A DNA stretch of 28,482 nt from Streptosporangiaceae bacterium. Lineage in GTDB: Bacteria; Actinomycetota; Actinomycetes; Streptosporangiales; Streptosporangiaceae. The first letter of the stretch is position 1. The number at the start of each line of letters is the position of its first letter. The translations under genes were made by a program, and so were the position numbers. The notes beneath the pieces are model-generated. The model saw only the letters and a list, made by a program, of their open reading frames with translations, searched no databases and was not told the DNA's origin. The DNA lies in contig JASIBJ010000644.1 of NCBI GenBank assembly GCA_030045215.1, positions 1 through 28,482 on the forward strand, written 5' to 3'. This document shows, in pieces, positions 13,935-21,105 of the stretch.

Positions 13935-14900
13935 GTGCGGGTCAGGCCGGGCAAGGGCTCGCGACCGCGGACCAGGCGGCGCCCAGCACACGAGGACGCC
14001 ATCGACGCCTTCGTGACCGGGGTGGACCGTGGCCGCTACCGGTGCTGGACCGGCGACCACGTGGTGACCGCGATGAAGGCTCGTGAGCTGGGCCGCGGTG
14101 GCGTCGTGGTCGGTGACCGGGTGCGGCTGGCGGGCGACGTGTCCGGCCAGCCCGGCACCCTGGCCCGGGTCGTCCAGGTGCTGCCGCGGACCTCGGTGCT
14201 GCGACGGTCGGCCGATGACGACGATCCGGTCGAGCGGATCATCGTCGCGAACGCGGATCAGCTCGTGATCGTGACCTCGCTGGCGGATCCGCCGCCGCGG
14301 CCACGGCTCATCGACCGTTTCCTGGTCGCCTCCTACGACGCGGGCATCGAACCGCTGCTGTGCCTGACCAAGGCAGACCTCGCTTCGCCGGACGACCTCA
14401 TCGCTACCTATCAGCCGCTCGGGATCAGGTTCCTGGTCACGGGCCGCCCGTTCGGCGACGCGCTCGGCAAGTTGGGCAAGCTGCTGGCCGACCGGATCAG
14501 CGTGCTGGTCGGCCACTCGGGCGTCGGCAAGTCAACCCTGGTGAATGCCCTGGTGCCAGCCGCGGAGCGAGCGGTGGGCAGCGTCAGCCCGGTTACCGGC
14601 CGAGGTCGGCACACGTCGTCATCGGCGGTCGCGCTGGCCCTGCCGGGCCGCGGATGGATCATCGACACGCCGGGGCTGCGGAGCTTCGGGCTCGCCCACA
14701 TCGCCGCGGGCCGGGTCGTGTCCGCATTCCCTGAGTTCGCCGACGCGATCGCCGAGTGCGGCCCGGGCTGCAGCCACATCGATGCCGGCTGCGGGCTGGA
14801 CGACTGGATCGCTAGCCACGGCGGCCCCGCGGCGGCTGCCCGGCTCGACTCACTCCGACGCCTATTGCGCAGCCGTGAGGGTCTCGACCCTGGTGACTAG
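13935..14900 (+). CDS. rsgA: Ribosome small-subunit-dependent GTPase A (RsgA)
   Basis: A circularly permuted GTPase that acts late in 30S subunit maturation. An N-terminal OB fold is followed by G4 (LTKADL, TKAD at 145-148), then G1 (GHSGVGKST, 193-201), the GRGRHTS switch segment, and G3 (DTPG, 244-247). A C-terminal zinc knuckle follows with C275, C279, H281 and C286. The conservative start is GTG 13935 (321 aa), but the frame is open upstream and a CTG at 13893 has a well-spaced Shine-Dalgarno. It would add 14 residues (MSPANGHSRLDEDD), like the acidic N-terminus I remember for the mycobacterial protein. The 3' end overlaps the convergent phosphotransferase gene by 89 bp. Confidence 0.93.
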   Translation: MRVRPGKGSRPRTRRRPAHEDAIDAFVTGVDRGRYRCWTGDHVVTAMKARELGRGGVVVGDRVRLAGDVSGQPGTLARVVQVLPRTSVLRRSADDDDPVERIIVANADQLVIVTSLADPPPRPRLIDRFLVASYDAGIEPLLCLTKADLASPDDLIATYQPLGIRFLVTGRPFGDALGKLGKLLADRISVLVGHSGVGKSTLVNALVPAAERAVGSVSPVTGRGRHTSSSAVALALPGRGWIIDTPGLRSFGLAHIAAGRVVSAFPEFADAIAECGPGCSHIDAGCGLDDWIASHGGPAAAARLDSLRRLLRSREGLDPGD

Positions 14901-15840
14901 TGCCGGTCGGTGGCTGCCACCGACCTTCCATCCGGCGGGCGAGCCAGGTGAGGGCGGCCAGGCCGAGGGCGAGCTTGGCCGCACAGACGGGCTCGAGGCC
15001 TGGCTGCGGCGGGGACATGGCGCCGGTCAGGCAGAAGCCCGCCTGGGCGGCGATCAGGCCATCGATCGCCCGCGGGTCCAGTCCGGCGGTAACCGGCGAC
15101 GCGGCCAAAAGGGGCTCAGGGTCGATGCCATCGGCCACGGCACTGGCCAGGAGCAGCACGGTGTCGATGAAGGGGGCGCCTTGGCGGGCGTGAGGCCAGT
15201 CGATGAACAGCACGCGGTTGGCGGTCAGCAAGATGTTGTGCGCATACATGTCGAAGTGGACAAGGGCGGAACCGCGGGCGGCCGCCAGCCCGTGCGCCTC
15301 TAGTTCCGTCAGAATGCCCAGGTGTTCGGTTGTCCATGGCGCGTAGGTGGCGAGCCGGGCAAGTCGGGCACCATCCGCGGCTAGCCCGGCCCAGCCTCCG
15401 AGGCGGCGTTGATCGTTTGGGAGGCCTGGCGCTGACGCCTTGGCTAGGTCGGCTGCCGCCGCGAGGACTCGGGCCAGCTCAGGCTCACGCCACGGGCGGG
15501 CAGGCTCGGTTCCTTCGATGCACTCGAACGCCAGGATGACCCAGCCGCCGTCGTCGTCGGAGCCGAGGAACGCCGGGATGGGCAATCCAGGGGGCAGCAT
15601 CGCGGTTGCCCGCGCCTCGTCTCGGTGCAGGCCAGCCTGGAACGGCCAGGCTGTTGCGTCCATCGCCTTGACGAACGCACTCCGGCCGTCGGCCAGCCGC
15701 ACGCGCGTCGCGAGCCCTGGCGAGAATCCGCCAGGGCAGTTCGCAACGGCCACCACCGGGCCGCCGACGAGTCGCCCGATCCGCGCCTGCACGTAATCTG
15801 GCAACTCCGCCCAGCGCGGTCGGTTCTTGCTGCCACTCAT
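14812..15840 (-). CDS. APH-fold phosphotransferase family protein
   Basis: A 342-residue kinase-like protein of the aminoglycoside phosphotransferase / choline kinase superfamily. The N lobe has the ATP-anchoring lysine in AFVKAM (K58). The catalytic loop reads VHFDMYAHN (H195, D197, N202), with phenylalanine in place of the usual glycine of HGD. The metal-binding aspartate is in FIDW (D214). The natural substrate is unknown; many such genes are not resistance determinants. A clear Shine-Dalgarno (AAGGAGG) precedes the ATG. The last 89 bp overlap the 3' end of rsgA on the opposite strand, so the C-terminal tail (GTSHQGRDPHG onward) may be poorly constrained. It is divergent from hisN. Confidence 0.82.
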   Translation of the reverse strand: MSGSKNRPRWAELPDYVQARIGRLVGGPVVAVANCPGGFSPGLATRVRLADGRSAFVKAMDATAWPFQAGLHRDEARATAMLPPGLPIPAFLGSDDDGGWVILAFECIEGTEPARPWREPELARVLAAAADLAKASAPGLPNDQRRLGGWAGLAADGARLARLATYAPWTTEHLGILTELEAHGLAAARGSALVHFDMYAHNILLTANRVLFIDWPHARQGAPFIDTVLLLASAVADGIDPEPLLAASPVTAGLDPRAIDGLIAAQAGFCLTGAMSPPQPGLEPVCAAKLALGLAALTWLARRMEGRWQPPTGTSHQGRDPHGCAIGVGVSRAGQPPRGRRG

Positions 15841-16032
15841 GCGGCCTCCTTGCTGGCGTGATCAATGTGCGCAGCCGAAGGCCAGAAACGAGCGGCGGGA
15901 GAAACGCACTCGGGCCAGGAAGCCGGGAGCCAGTCGCTCAACCGGAGGCGGCCACGCATGGCCAGGGTAACCGAGCCACGCAGCGCGGCGCGACTGCCGG
16001 CCGAGGCATTTCCACTGTGGAGTAGTAAGCGC

Positions 16033-16045
16033 TAGCGTTTCCGGG
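16033..16045 (+). promoter_or_regulatory. Leaderless-type -10 element for hisN
   Basis: TAGCGT (16033-16038) lies exactly 7 nt before the hisN ATG, with no Shine-Dalgarno between. It is the same geometry as upstream of the genes at 3531 and 25418. Confidence 0.4.
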
Positions 16046-16840
16046 ATGGCGGGTTTTGATGGCGACCTAGGGTTCGCCCACGTCCTGGCGGACGCGGCGG
16101 ACGACATCACGATGCGCCGGTTTCGCTCGCTCGACCTGCGCGTCGAAGCCAAGCCCGACCTGACCCCCGTGACCGACGCGGACTTGGCGGTCGAGGAGTC
16201 GCTGCGCAACGTGCTGAGCCGCGCCAGGCCGCGAGATGGGATGCTCGGCGAGGAGTACGGCCGGACCGGCTTGAGTCAGCGGTGCTGGGTCATCGACCCG
16301 ATCGACGGGACCAAGAACTTCGTCCGTGGCGTGCCGGTCTGGGCCACCCTGATCGGGCTGATGGCCGAGGACGAGGTGATCGTCGGCGTCGTGTCCGCCC
16401 CGGCGCTTGGACGCCGTTGGTGGGCCGCGCGCGACGGCGGCGCCTGGAGCGGGCGGAGCCTGACGAAGGCGACCGCCTGCCGGGTGTCAGCCGTGTCTAG
16501 CCTGTCGGACGCGTCCCTGTCCTTCTCCGGTCTCTCGAGCTGGGAGCGGGCCGGGAAACTGATGGACCTGCTCGGCCTGAGCCGTAAGGTCTGGCGGTCG
16601 CGCGCTTACGGCGACTTCTGGTCGCACGTGCTTGTAGCCGAGGGCGCGGTGGACATTTCCGCAGAGACCGACGTGACCCTCTGGGACCTGGCCGCCCTGC
16701 AAATTATTGTCGAGGAAGCCGGCGGAGCGTTCACCGATTTGGCCGGTATACCCCGGCCGGACTGCGGCAGCGCGGTCTGCACCAACGGCCTGTTGCATCA
16801 GGAGGTCCTGAGCCTCCTTGGTGGCGTCGAGCCGGATTGA
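16046..16840 (+). CDS. hisN: Histidinol-phosphatase, inositol-monophosphatase fold
   Basis: A 264-residue Mg-dependent phosphatase of the IMPase superfamily, of the type that dephosphorylates histidinol phosphate in actinobacterial histidine synthesis. Metal ligands are in LGEEYG (E69/E70) and DPIDGTKNF (D84, D87; 84-92). The second signature is LWDLAALQIIVEEAGG (W213, D214). The length and the FVRGVPVWATLIGL and SRAYGDFWSH segments favour the HisN subgroup over inositol monophosphatase or FBPase. Proximity to aroA and rsgA is also seen in Streptomyces as I recall. No ribosome site is visible, so translation is probably leaderless. Confidence 0.88.
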   Translation: MAGFDGDLGFAHVLADAADDITMRRFRSLDLRVEAKPDLTPVTDADLAVEESLRNVLSRARPRDGMLGEEYGRTGLSQRCWVIDPIDGTKNFVRGVPVWATLIGLMAEDEVIVGVVSAPALGRRWWAARDGGAWSGRSLTKATACRVSAVSSLSDASLSFSGLSSWERAGKLMDLLGLSRKVWRSRAYGDFWSHVLVAEGAVDISAETDVTLWDLAALQIIVEEAGGAFTDLAGIPRPDCGSAVCTNGLLHQEVLSLLGGVEPD

Positions 16841-16880
16841 ACACGGCCCGGTTGTCGCGGGGTCCCCGATGTACGCGGAA

Positions 16881-16901
16881 GCGTATAACTATCGCATACG
16901 C
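16881..16901. repeat. Inverted repeat upstream of the CBS-domain gene
   Basis: GCGTAT (16881-16886) and ATACGC (16896-16901) form a 6-bp dyad with a 9-nt spacer containing a TATAAC box (16884-16889), in the 215-bp hisN-CBS gap. The overlap of a -10-like hexamer with a dyad could make it an operator-promoter. Confidence 0.35.
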
Positions 16902-17055
16902 CGCATCACCGCGGCCAATTCCAGGGTTGCCCTGAGGCGCAAGCTGACGGATGCTGGGAGACTAAGTCACAAACGCACAAGCATCCGGCGGTCGCCGCTG
17001 CTCGCGCACCTGGCCGGGCGTAGCGGCCATCAGGCCAGGGCGAGGAGAGATGCGC

Positions 17056-17469
17056 ATGAACGTCCAGGACGGGATGACCAGGGTCGTCCTCAGTATCGGT
17101 CCGGCCCATACGCTGCGGGATGCCGCGAGGCTCATGTCCGAGCGGCGAGTCGGAGCGGCAGTCGTGGTAGATCCTGAGCACCCGAGCATCGGAATCCTGA
17201 CAGAACGCGACATCCTGGATTCGGTGGGCCGGGGTCAAGACCCCGACGCCGAGCTCGTCGCGGACCACCGCACCGCGGATGTCGTGTTTGCCTCGCCGAT
17301 GTGGACTCTTGAGCAGGCCGCGGCGGCCATGGTGGGCGGGAACTTCCGGCACCTGATCGTCGTCGACGGCACGGAGGTTACGGGGCTGCTGTCCATGCGC
17401 GACATCGTGCGGTGCTGGTCGGGCACGACGAGCGTCGGCGCAGGGGTGGAGGCCGGAGCGACCGTCTGA
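17056..17469 (+). CDS. Tandem CBS-domain protein
   Basis: A 137-residue protein made almost entirely of two CBS motifs. The first is about residues 5-62 (SIGPAHTLRDAARLMSERRV, GILTERDIL). The second is about 70-128 (TLEQAAAAMVGGNFRHLIVV, GLLSMRDIVR). Such pairs form a Bateman module that binds adenosine nucleotides and senses energy state or stress. No effector domain is attached. Two in-frame ATGs compete: 17050 is only 2 nt from the GAGGAG Shine-Dalgarno (17042-17047), while 17056 is 8 nt away and is chosen. It converges on the universal stress protein gene, a common functional neighbour in actinobacteria. Confidence 0.9.
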   Translation: MNVQDGMTRVVLSIGPAHTLRDAARLMSERRVGAAVVVDPEHPSIGILTERDILDSVGRGQDPDAELVADHRTADVVFASPMWTLEQAAAAMVGGNFRHLIVVDGTEVTGLLSMRDIVRCWSGTTSVGAGVEAGATV

Positions 17470-17495
17470 CACCGTCGGGCGCGTACCGGACGGTG
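17470..17495. terminator. Hairpin between convergent CBS and USP genes
   Basis: CACCGTC (17470-17476) and GACGGTG (17489-17495) form a perfect 7-bp stem immediately after the CBS stop codon, with a 12-nt loop that can pair further. It lies in a 56-nt convergent gap. There is no U tract. Confidence 0.5.
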
Positions 17496-17525
17496 GCGAG
17501 CCGGCACAGCTAGGCAGCCGGACGC

Positions 17526-18053
17526 CTAAGCGGCAGTGCGCAGTTTGGCGTCCTCCGGCTGCAGCCGGTGGCGGTCCATCCAGCCACGCAGCCGGTGAGC
17601 GTGCGCGGCGATCTCGGCCGGCGGCACCGCGATGACCGGGCAGGCGGCGTGAGCGAGGCAGTACCTGGCGACACGACCGCCGGCCAGCATGCGCAGCGTG
17701 CCGTGGCGGCCTGCACCGATCACGAGCACGTCGCCGGGCTCGCGGGCAATCTGCGTGAGCGCGTAGCCGGCCTCGCCCTTCACGATCGCGGGGCGGAACT
17801 CCAGGCCATCCGGCTGCCCGCCGAAGGCGAGGCTGATGGCCTGCCGGAGCCGGTCCCTTGCCGCCTGCTTCCAGACGGCCCGCATTTGCGCGTTCGGGTA
17901 CCGGCGATCGGCCATTTCGCCGCCTGGCGGCGTCCAGGCCAGCACTGGTACCAGCTCGGCCTCGTGATCCCTGGCCATCTCGGCCGCGTGCCGGACTGCC
18001 AGCAGGCTCCCCGGTGAACCGCTCACACCGACGACGACCCTCCGCACGAACAC
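17526..18053 (-). CDS. Universal stress protein (UspA family)
   Basis: A single Usp domain of 175 residues. It begins with the beta strand RRVVVGVSGSPGSLLAV and ends its core with VLVIGAGRHGTLRMLAGG and CPVIAVP. The usual ATP motif G-x2-G-x9-G-(S/T) is only partly kept: GRHG is present, but the closing G-S/T is replaced by V-A, so nucleotide binding is uncertain. The tail beyond residue 150 is hydrophilic (RGWMDRHRLQPEDAK). The start is the GTG at 18053, which has GAGGAG 6 nt upstream. USPs help cells survive starvation and hypoxia in actinobacteria, but the specific role here is unknown. Confidence 0.88.
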   Translation of the reverse strand: MFVRRVVVGVSGSPGSLLAVRHAAEMARDHEAELVPVLAWTPPGGEMADRRYPNAQMRAVWKQAARDRLRQAISLAFGGQPDGLEFRPAIVKGEAGYALTQIAREPGDVLVIGAGRHGTLRMLAGGRVARYCLAHAACPVIAVPPAEIAAHAHRLRGWMDRHRLQPEDAKLRTAA

Positions 18054-18159
18054 CTCGAACTCCTCTCCAGACGATGACGCTTCCAGTCAATCCGAGACGC
18101 GCGTGGTCAGGCGGCTGCTAACAGCCTCCATGCGCGCCTGGCCCCTGGCCTAACGGCAT

Positions 18160-19518
18160 TCATGCGTCCTGAGTGACCTGGCTCGCAGGCCTGGTCACCT
18201 GCTGGCTTGAGGACGGCTCGGCAGTTATGCGGGAGGGCAGCCTGGTTGCCGACACGGCCGCAGACGCGATTACCGCAATGGCCAGGTTCAGCGCGGCACT
18301 CCGGCCAATCCAAGCCGCCACCAGGCTTGCGAGCAAGGCACCCACCAGGATCGCTGCCTGCACCAGGGCCGAGTACGCGGCGCTGATTCGGCCGAGAACG
18401 CCGTCCTCGGTGCGCCGTTGAATGACGGTCTTCTCGAGCATCAGGAAGGCGCCGCCGCCGAGGCCGACCAGGCCGATAAAGAGGAACGCGAGCCAGAACA
18501 CGTGCACGTCGAAGAGGCCGGTGAACGCGATTACGAGCAGACCGATGAGCGCGAGCACGCAGGCGCGCAGGTGCGCGCTGGCGCAGGCCCGCCGTCCGAG
18601 ATAGGTGCTCAGCAGGTATCCGACTTCGAGCGCCGCGAAGAGTTCCCCGATGCTCGCCGCCCGCGCGTGCAGACTGCCGACGACGTACGGCACGAGCAGC
18701 GCCGAGCACGCGCCGTTGCCGAGCATGAACAGCGCTGAGGTGAGGAGCAGCACGGTGACCACCCGGTCGCGCCGCAGAGCCGCGATCCCCGTTCGCAGGT
18801 CGACAGCGATATCGCGCAGACGGCTGAACCACGGCGCCACCGACGCCGGCCCAGCAGAGGTCAGCTCGCCAGAGGTCAGCCCGCCAGGAGCCGGCCCGGC
18901 GCCCGCCCCTGGAACCGCAGCCCGCAAGGGACGGATGAGCGCGGCCAGCGCCGCCGCGGCCACATAGGTGGCCGCGTCGGCGAAGACCGGCAACCGGAGG
19001 CCGCCCACCGCATAAAGCACGCCGCCAAGTGGCGCACACGCGAGCCCGATGGCGCTGCTGGCTGCAGCCGACCACGCGTTGGCCGTCGCGAGGTCGCTGT
19101 CGCGGCCCACCAGGGCGGGCACAAGGGCCTGGTAGGCGGGAGCGAAGAAGGCGCCGACGCAGCTCTCCGCGAAGATCGCCGCCAGCACCAGCCATAGCTG
19201 GCTCGGGTGCACGGCGAGCGGCAGCAGCGATACGGCGCCGGCACCCAGCAGGTTCGTGCCGATCACGACGCGTCGCCTGGACCACCGATCGGCGAACACG
19301 CCACCGACTGGTCCGAGCACCAGCAGCGGCACGGTCCCCGCCACCACGGTCAGGCCGGTGTCCCTGGCCGAGCCGGTGAGGTGGAAAACGTAGACGGGGA
19401 CCGCTACCTCCAGGAGCCAGTTGCCGCCGCTCGACAGAACCTGACTCGCCCACAACAAGCCGAAGGAGCGGTTCCTGCAGATGATCATCTTGCGTATCGT
19501 GCTGCTAAGCCACCGCAC
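18160..19518 (-). CDS. MFS transporter, EntS/macrolide-efflux type
   Basis: A 452-residue major facilitator protein with about 12 hydrophobic helices. The loop 2-3 signature appears as GGVFADRWSRRRVV. FFAPAYQALVPALV and the split into two six-helix halves around a long cytoplasmic loop (about residues 200-230, proline/glycine/alanine rich) fit the MFS_3 (enterobactin exporter-like) group. The likely role is export of a small metabolite or drug through the cytoplasmic membrane. The GTG start (19518) has GGAGGA 6 nt upstream. It is divergent from an XRE regulator at 19600, which may control it. The substrate is unknown. Confidence 0.88.
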   Translation of the reverse strand: MRWLSSTIRKMIICRNRSFGLLWASQVLSSGGNWLLEVAVPVYVFHLTGSARDTGLTVVAGTVPLLVLGPVGGVFADRWSRRRVVIGTNLLGAGAVSLLPLAVHPSQLWLVLAAIFAESCVGAFFAPAYQALVPALVGRDSDLATANAWSAAASSAIGLACAPLGGVLYAVGGLRLPVFADAATYVAAAALAALIRPLRAAVPGAGAGPAPGGLTSGELTSAGPASVAPWFSRLRDIAVDLRTGIAALRRDRVVTVLLLTSALFMLGNGACSALLVPYVVGSLHARAASIGELFAALEVGYLLSTYLGRRACASAHLRACVLALIGLLVIAFTGLFDVHVFWLAFLFIGLVGLGGGAFLMLEKTVIQRRTEDGVLGRISAAYSALVQAAILVGALLASLVAAWIGRSAALNLAIAVIASAAVSATRLPSRITAEPSSSQQVTRPASQVTQDA

Positions 19519-19553
19519 GGACGGTCCTCCGGATCGAGGCAGGGTTATCTCTG

Positions 19554-19588
19554 TAGAATAGTTTTCTGGATGACTGTCTTGTCAAGAT
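19554..19588. promoter_or_regulatory. Promoter/operator region between the MFS and XRE genes
   Basis: An AT-rich patch carries TAGAAT (19554-19559, -10-like for the XRE gene) and a dyad AGAA-N5-TTCT (about 19555-19567). A perfect 5-bp-arm palindrome TCTTG-T-CAAGA follows at 19578-19588. All lie between the divergent start codons. They are candidate binding sites for the neighbouring XRE protein. Confidence 0.45.
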
Positions 19589-19599
19589 TGGGGGATGAG

Positions 19600-20097
19600 A
19601 TGGCCGACCCGACTCTGCTCGGGTATCAGTTGCGCGGCCTGCGCGCCGCCGCCGGGCGGACCGTTGCCTCGGTGGCCAGCGACGCGGGCTTGTCCGTCCC
19701 CTACATCGCCAACCTGGAGAACGGCCGCGGCAACCCGACGATCGCGGCCCTCGACCGGCTTGCGACTGCCCTTGGCGCAGACCTCGAGGTCAGCCTGGCG
19801 CCGACCGCAGCCGACAGGGGTGGGAGCAGGACAGCCACGCCGCCGTCGCTCGTGCGCCTCGGCCGGAGCCGGAGGTTCCAGCGCGACGCCGCCGTACTGG
19901 CGGAGTCACTCGGCGCCGATGCAGGTGAGTTCTCGGTTCGGCTTATCGGAGCGCTGGCTGGGCTGGCCGCGGCTCTCGGCGTCGATCCGGGAGAAACCGG
20001 CTGGGGTCGCCTGCTGGACGCCCTCCTGCTGATCGTGATGCATCCGATTCCGCCCGCCGGAGCGCCGACCGACGCCGAAGGTCGCGCCGGCGCCTGA
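19600..20097 (+). CDS. XRE-family transcriptional regulator
   Basis: A 165-residue protein with an N-terminal Cro/CI-type helix-turn-helix (about residues 8-62). LGYQLRGLRAAAGRTVASVA is followed by the recognition helix SVPYIANLENGRGNPTIAAL. The C-terminal 90 residues (from about 75) are a helical domain I do not recognise, with no cupin signature. An in-frame ATG exists 10 codons upstream (19570), but those codons (AGA, TCA, TTG) are unlike the rest of the gene and overlap a palindrome, so 19600 is preferred. It is divergent from the MFS exporter and 11 nt upstream of the nucleotidyltransferase gene, suggesting a small regulator/modifier/exporter group. Confidence 0.85.
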   Translation: MADPTLLGYQLRGLRAAAGRTVASVASDAGLSVPYIANLENGRGNPTIAALDRLATALGADLEVSLAPTAADRGGSRTATPPSLVRLGRSRRFQRDAAVLAESLGADAGEFSVRLIGALAGLAAALGVDPGETGWGRLLDALLLIVMHPIPPAGAPTDAEGRAGA

Positions 20098-20108
20098 AAG
20101 GTAAGAAC

Positions 20109-20930
20109 TTGCCGAATAGCCAGTCGCCGGCATTGCCGGAAGAAGCTCACGACGAGGTCCGCGCCGTGACGCAGCGACACCTGGAGGCCGTCGACGCGGT
20201 CGCGCCCGGCCTGATCCGCGCGCTGTACCTGACCGGGTCGGTAGCGCTCGGCGACTATCAGCCGGGCCGCAGCGACATCGACTTCATGGCGTTCACCTCG
20301 CGACCCTGCGGTGAGGCCGACATCGAATTGCTATGCGGAGTGCACGCCGCGTTGCCGACACCGACCTCTTACGACGGCAGCTACGTCACCTGGTGCGACC
20401 GGCCCGAGGCACCCGACGACGAGCCGGTGCGGCCGCACGTAGTCGGCGGTGAGTTCAGGGTGGCGGAGAACTCCGCGCTGACGCCGTCGACCTGGACCGA
20501 ATTCGCTAGGTACGCGATCGCGGTGCGCGGGCCCGCGGCGGGCAGCATCGGCGTCACCGTCAGCCGGGAACGGCTCAACGAGTGGAACCTCGGCAACCTG
20601 AACGGCTACTGGAACGACCTCGCGGATGCGGGCGCGAAGGTCCTCGCTGAGCGCGACCCCGCTGGATCCGCTCGCGCGGAGACTGTGGCGTGGGCAGTGC
20701 TTGGCGCTCCGCGGCTGCATTACACGCTCGCGACCGGGGACATCACGTCCAAGACCGGCGCCGGCCGGTGGGCGCTCGAGCAGTTCCCCGAGTACGGCGA
20801 GCTTGTGGCCGCGGCCCTTGCCTGGCGCGCAACCGGAGAGGGCGAGTTCACCAACGCCGCGGCGCAGCGCAGCGTTTTCTTCGTCCGCGCTGTGGTCGCT
20901 GACGCCAACCGCCGCTGGGCAGCCGACTGA
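20109..20930 (+). CDS. Nucleotidyltransferase-fold protein, AadA-like
   Basis: A 273-residue protein with an N-terminal polymerase-beta-type nucleotidyltransferase domain. YLTGSVALGDYQPGRSDIDF holds G43-S44 and the metal aspartates D56 and D58. A helical C-terminal domain follows (ALEQFPEYGELVAAALAWR), like aminoglycoside adenylyltransferases. The overall plan resembles AadA/ANT(3'') but sequence alone does not show drug modification. The TTG start (20109) has GAAAGG 7 nt upstream. Only 11 nt separate it from the XRE gene, so they are likely co-transcribed. It could act on an aminoglycoside, another small molecule or a nucleotide. Confidence 0.8.
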   Translation: MPNSQSPALPEEAHDEVRAVTQRHLEAVDAVAPGLIRALYLTGSVALGDYQPGRSDIDFMAFTSRPCGEADIELLCGVHAALPTPTSYDGSYVTWCDRPEAPDDEPVRPHVVGGEFRVAENSALTPSTWTEFARYAIAVRGPAAGSIGVTVSRERLNEWNLGNLNGYWNDLADAGAKVLAERDPAGSARAETVAWAVLGAPRLHYTLATGDITSKTGAGRWALEQFPEYGELVAAALAWRATGEGEFTNAAAQRSVFFVRAVVADANRRWAAD

Positions 20931-21105
20931 GCGTGCCTGGATAGCTCTTGTCTGGCCGGCGAGCCATAAGCCGGGGGAACCGGCCGATCACCCGGAGGTG
21001 GCCCTGCCCGACGAGCGTTACCTGGGTCCGAGCCCGTACGGATTCCAGCTCGCGGCGTTTCTCGGTCACTTCGAGCGCAGCCAGGTACCCGGTCACTGGA
21101 GATGG

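Noticed and set aside
16906..19453. Long minus-strand open frames (16906-18090 and 18107-19453)
   Set aside because: Arginine- and glycine-rich translations in alternate frames of the CBS, USP and MFS genes; typical shadows of high-GC coding DNA.
20934..21105. Small ORFs and a GGCCGG/CCGGCC dyad (20954-20985) between the NTase and gap genes
   Set aside because: No ribosome site or recognisable protein motif; the dyad is 6 bp of self-complementary GC sequence, expected by chance at this composition.
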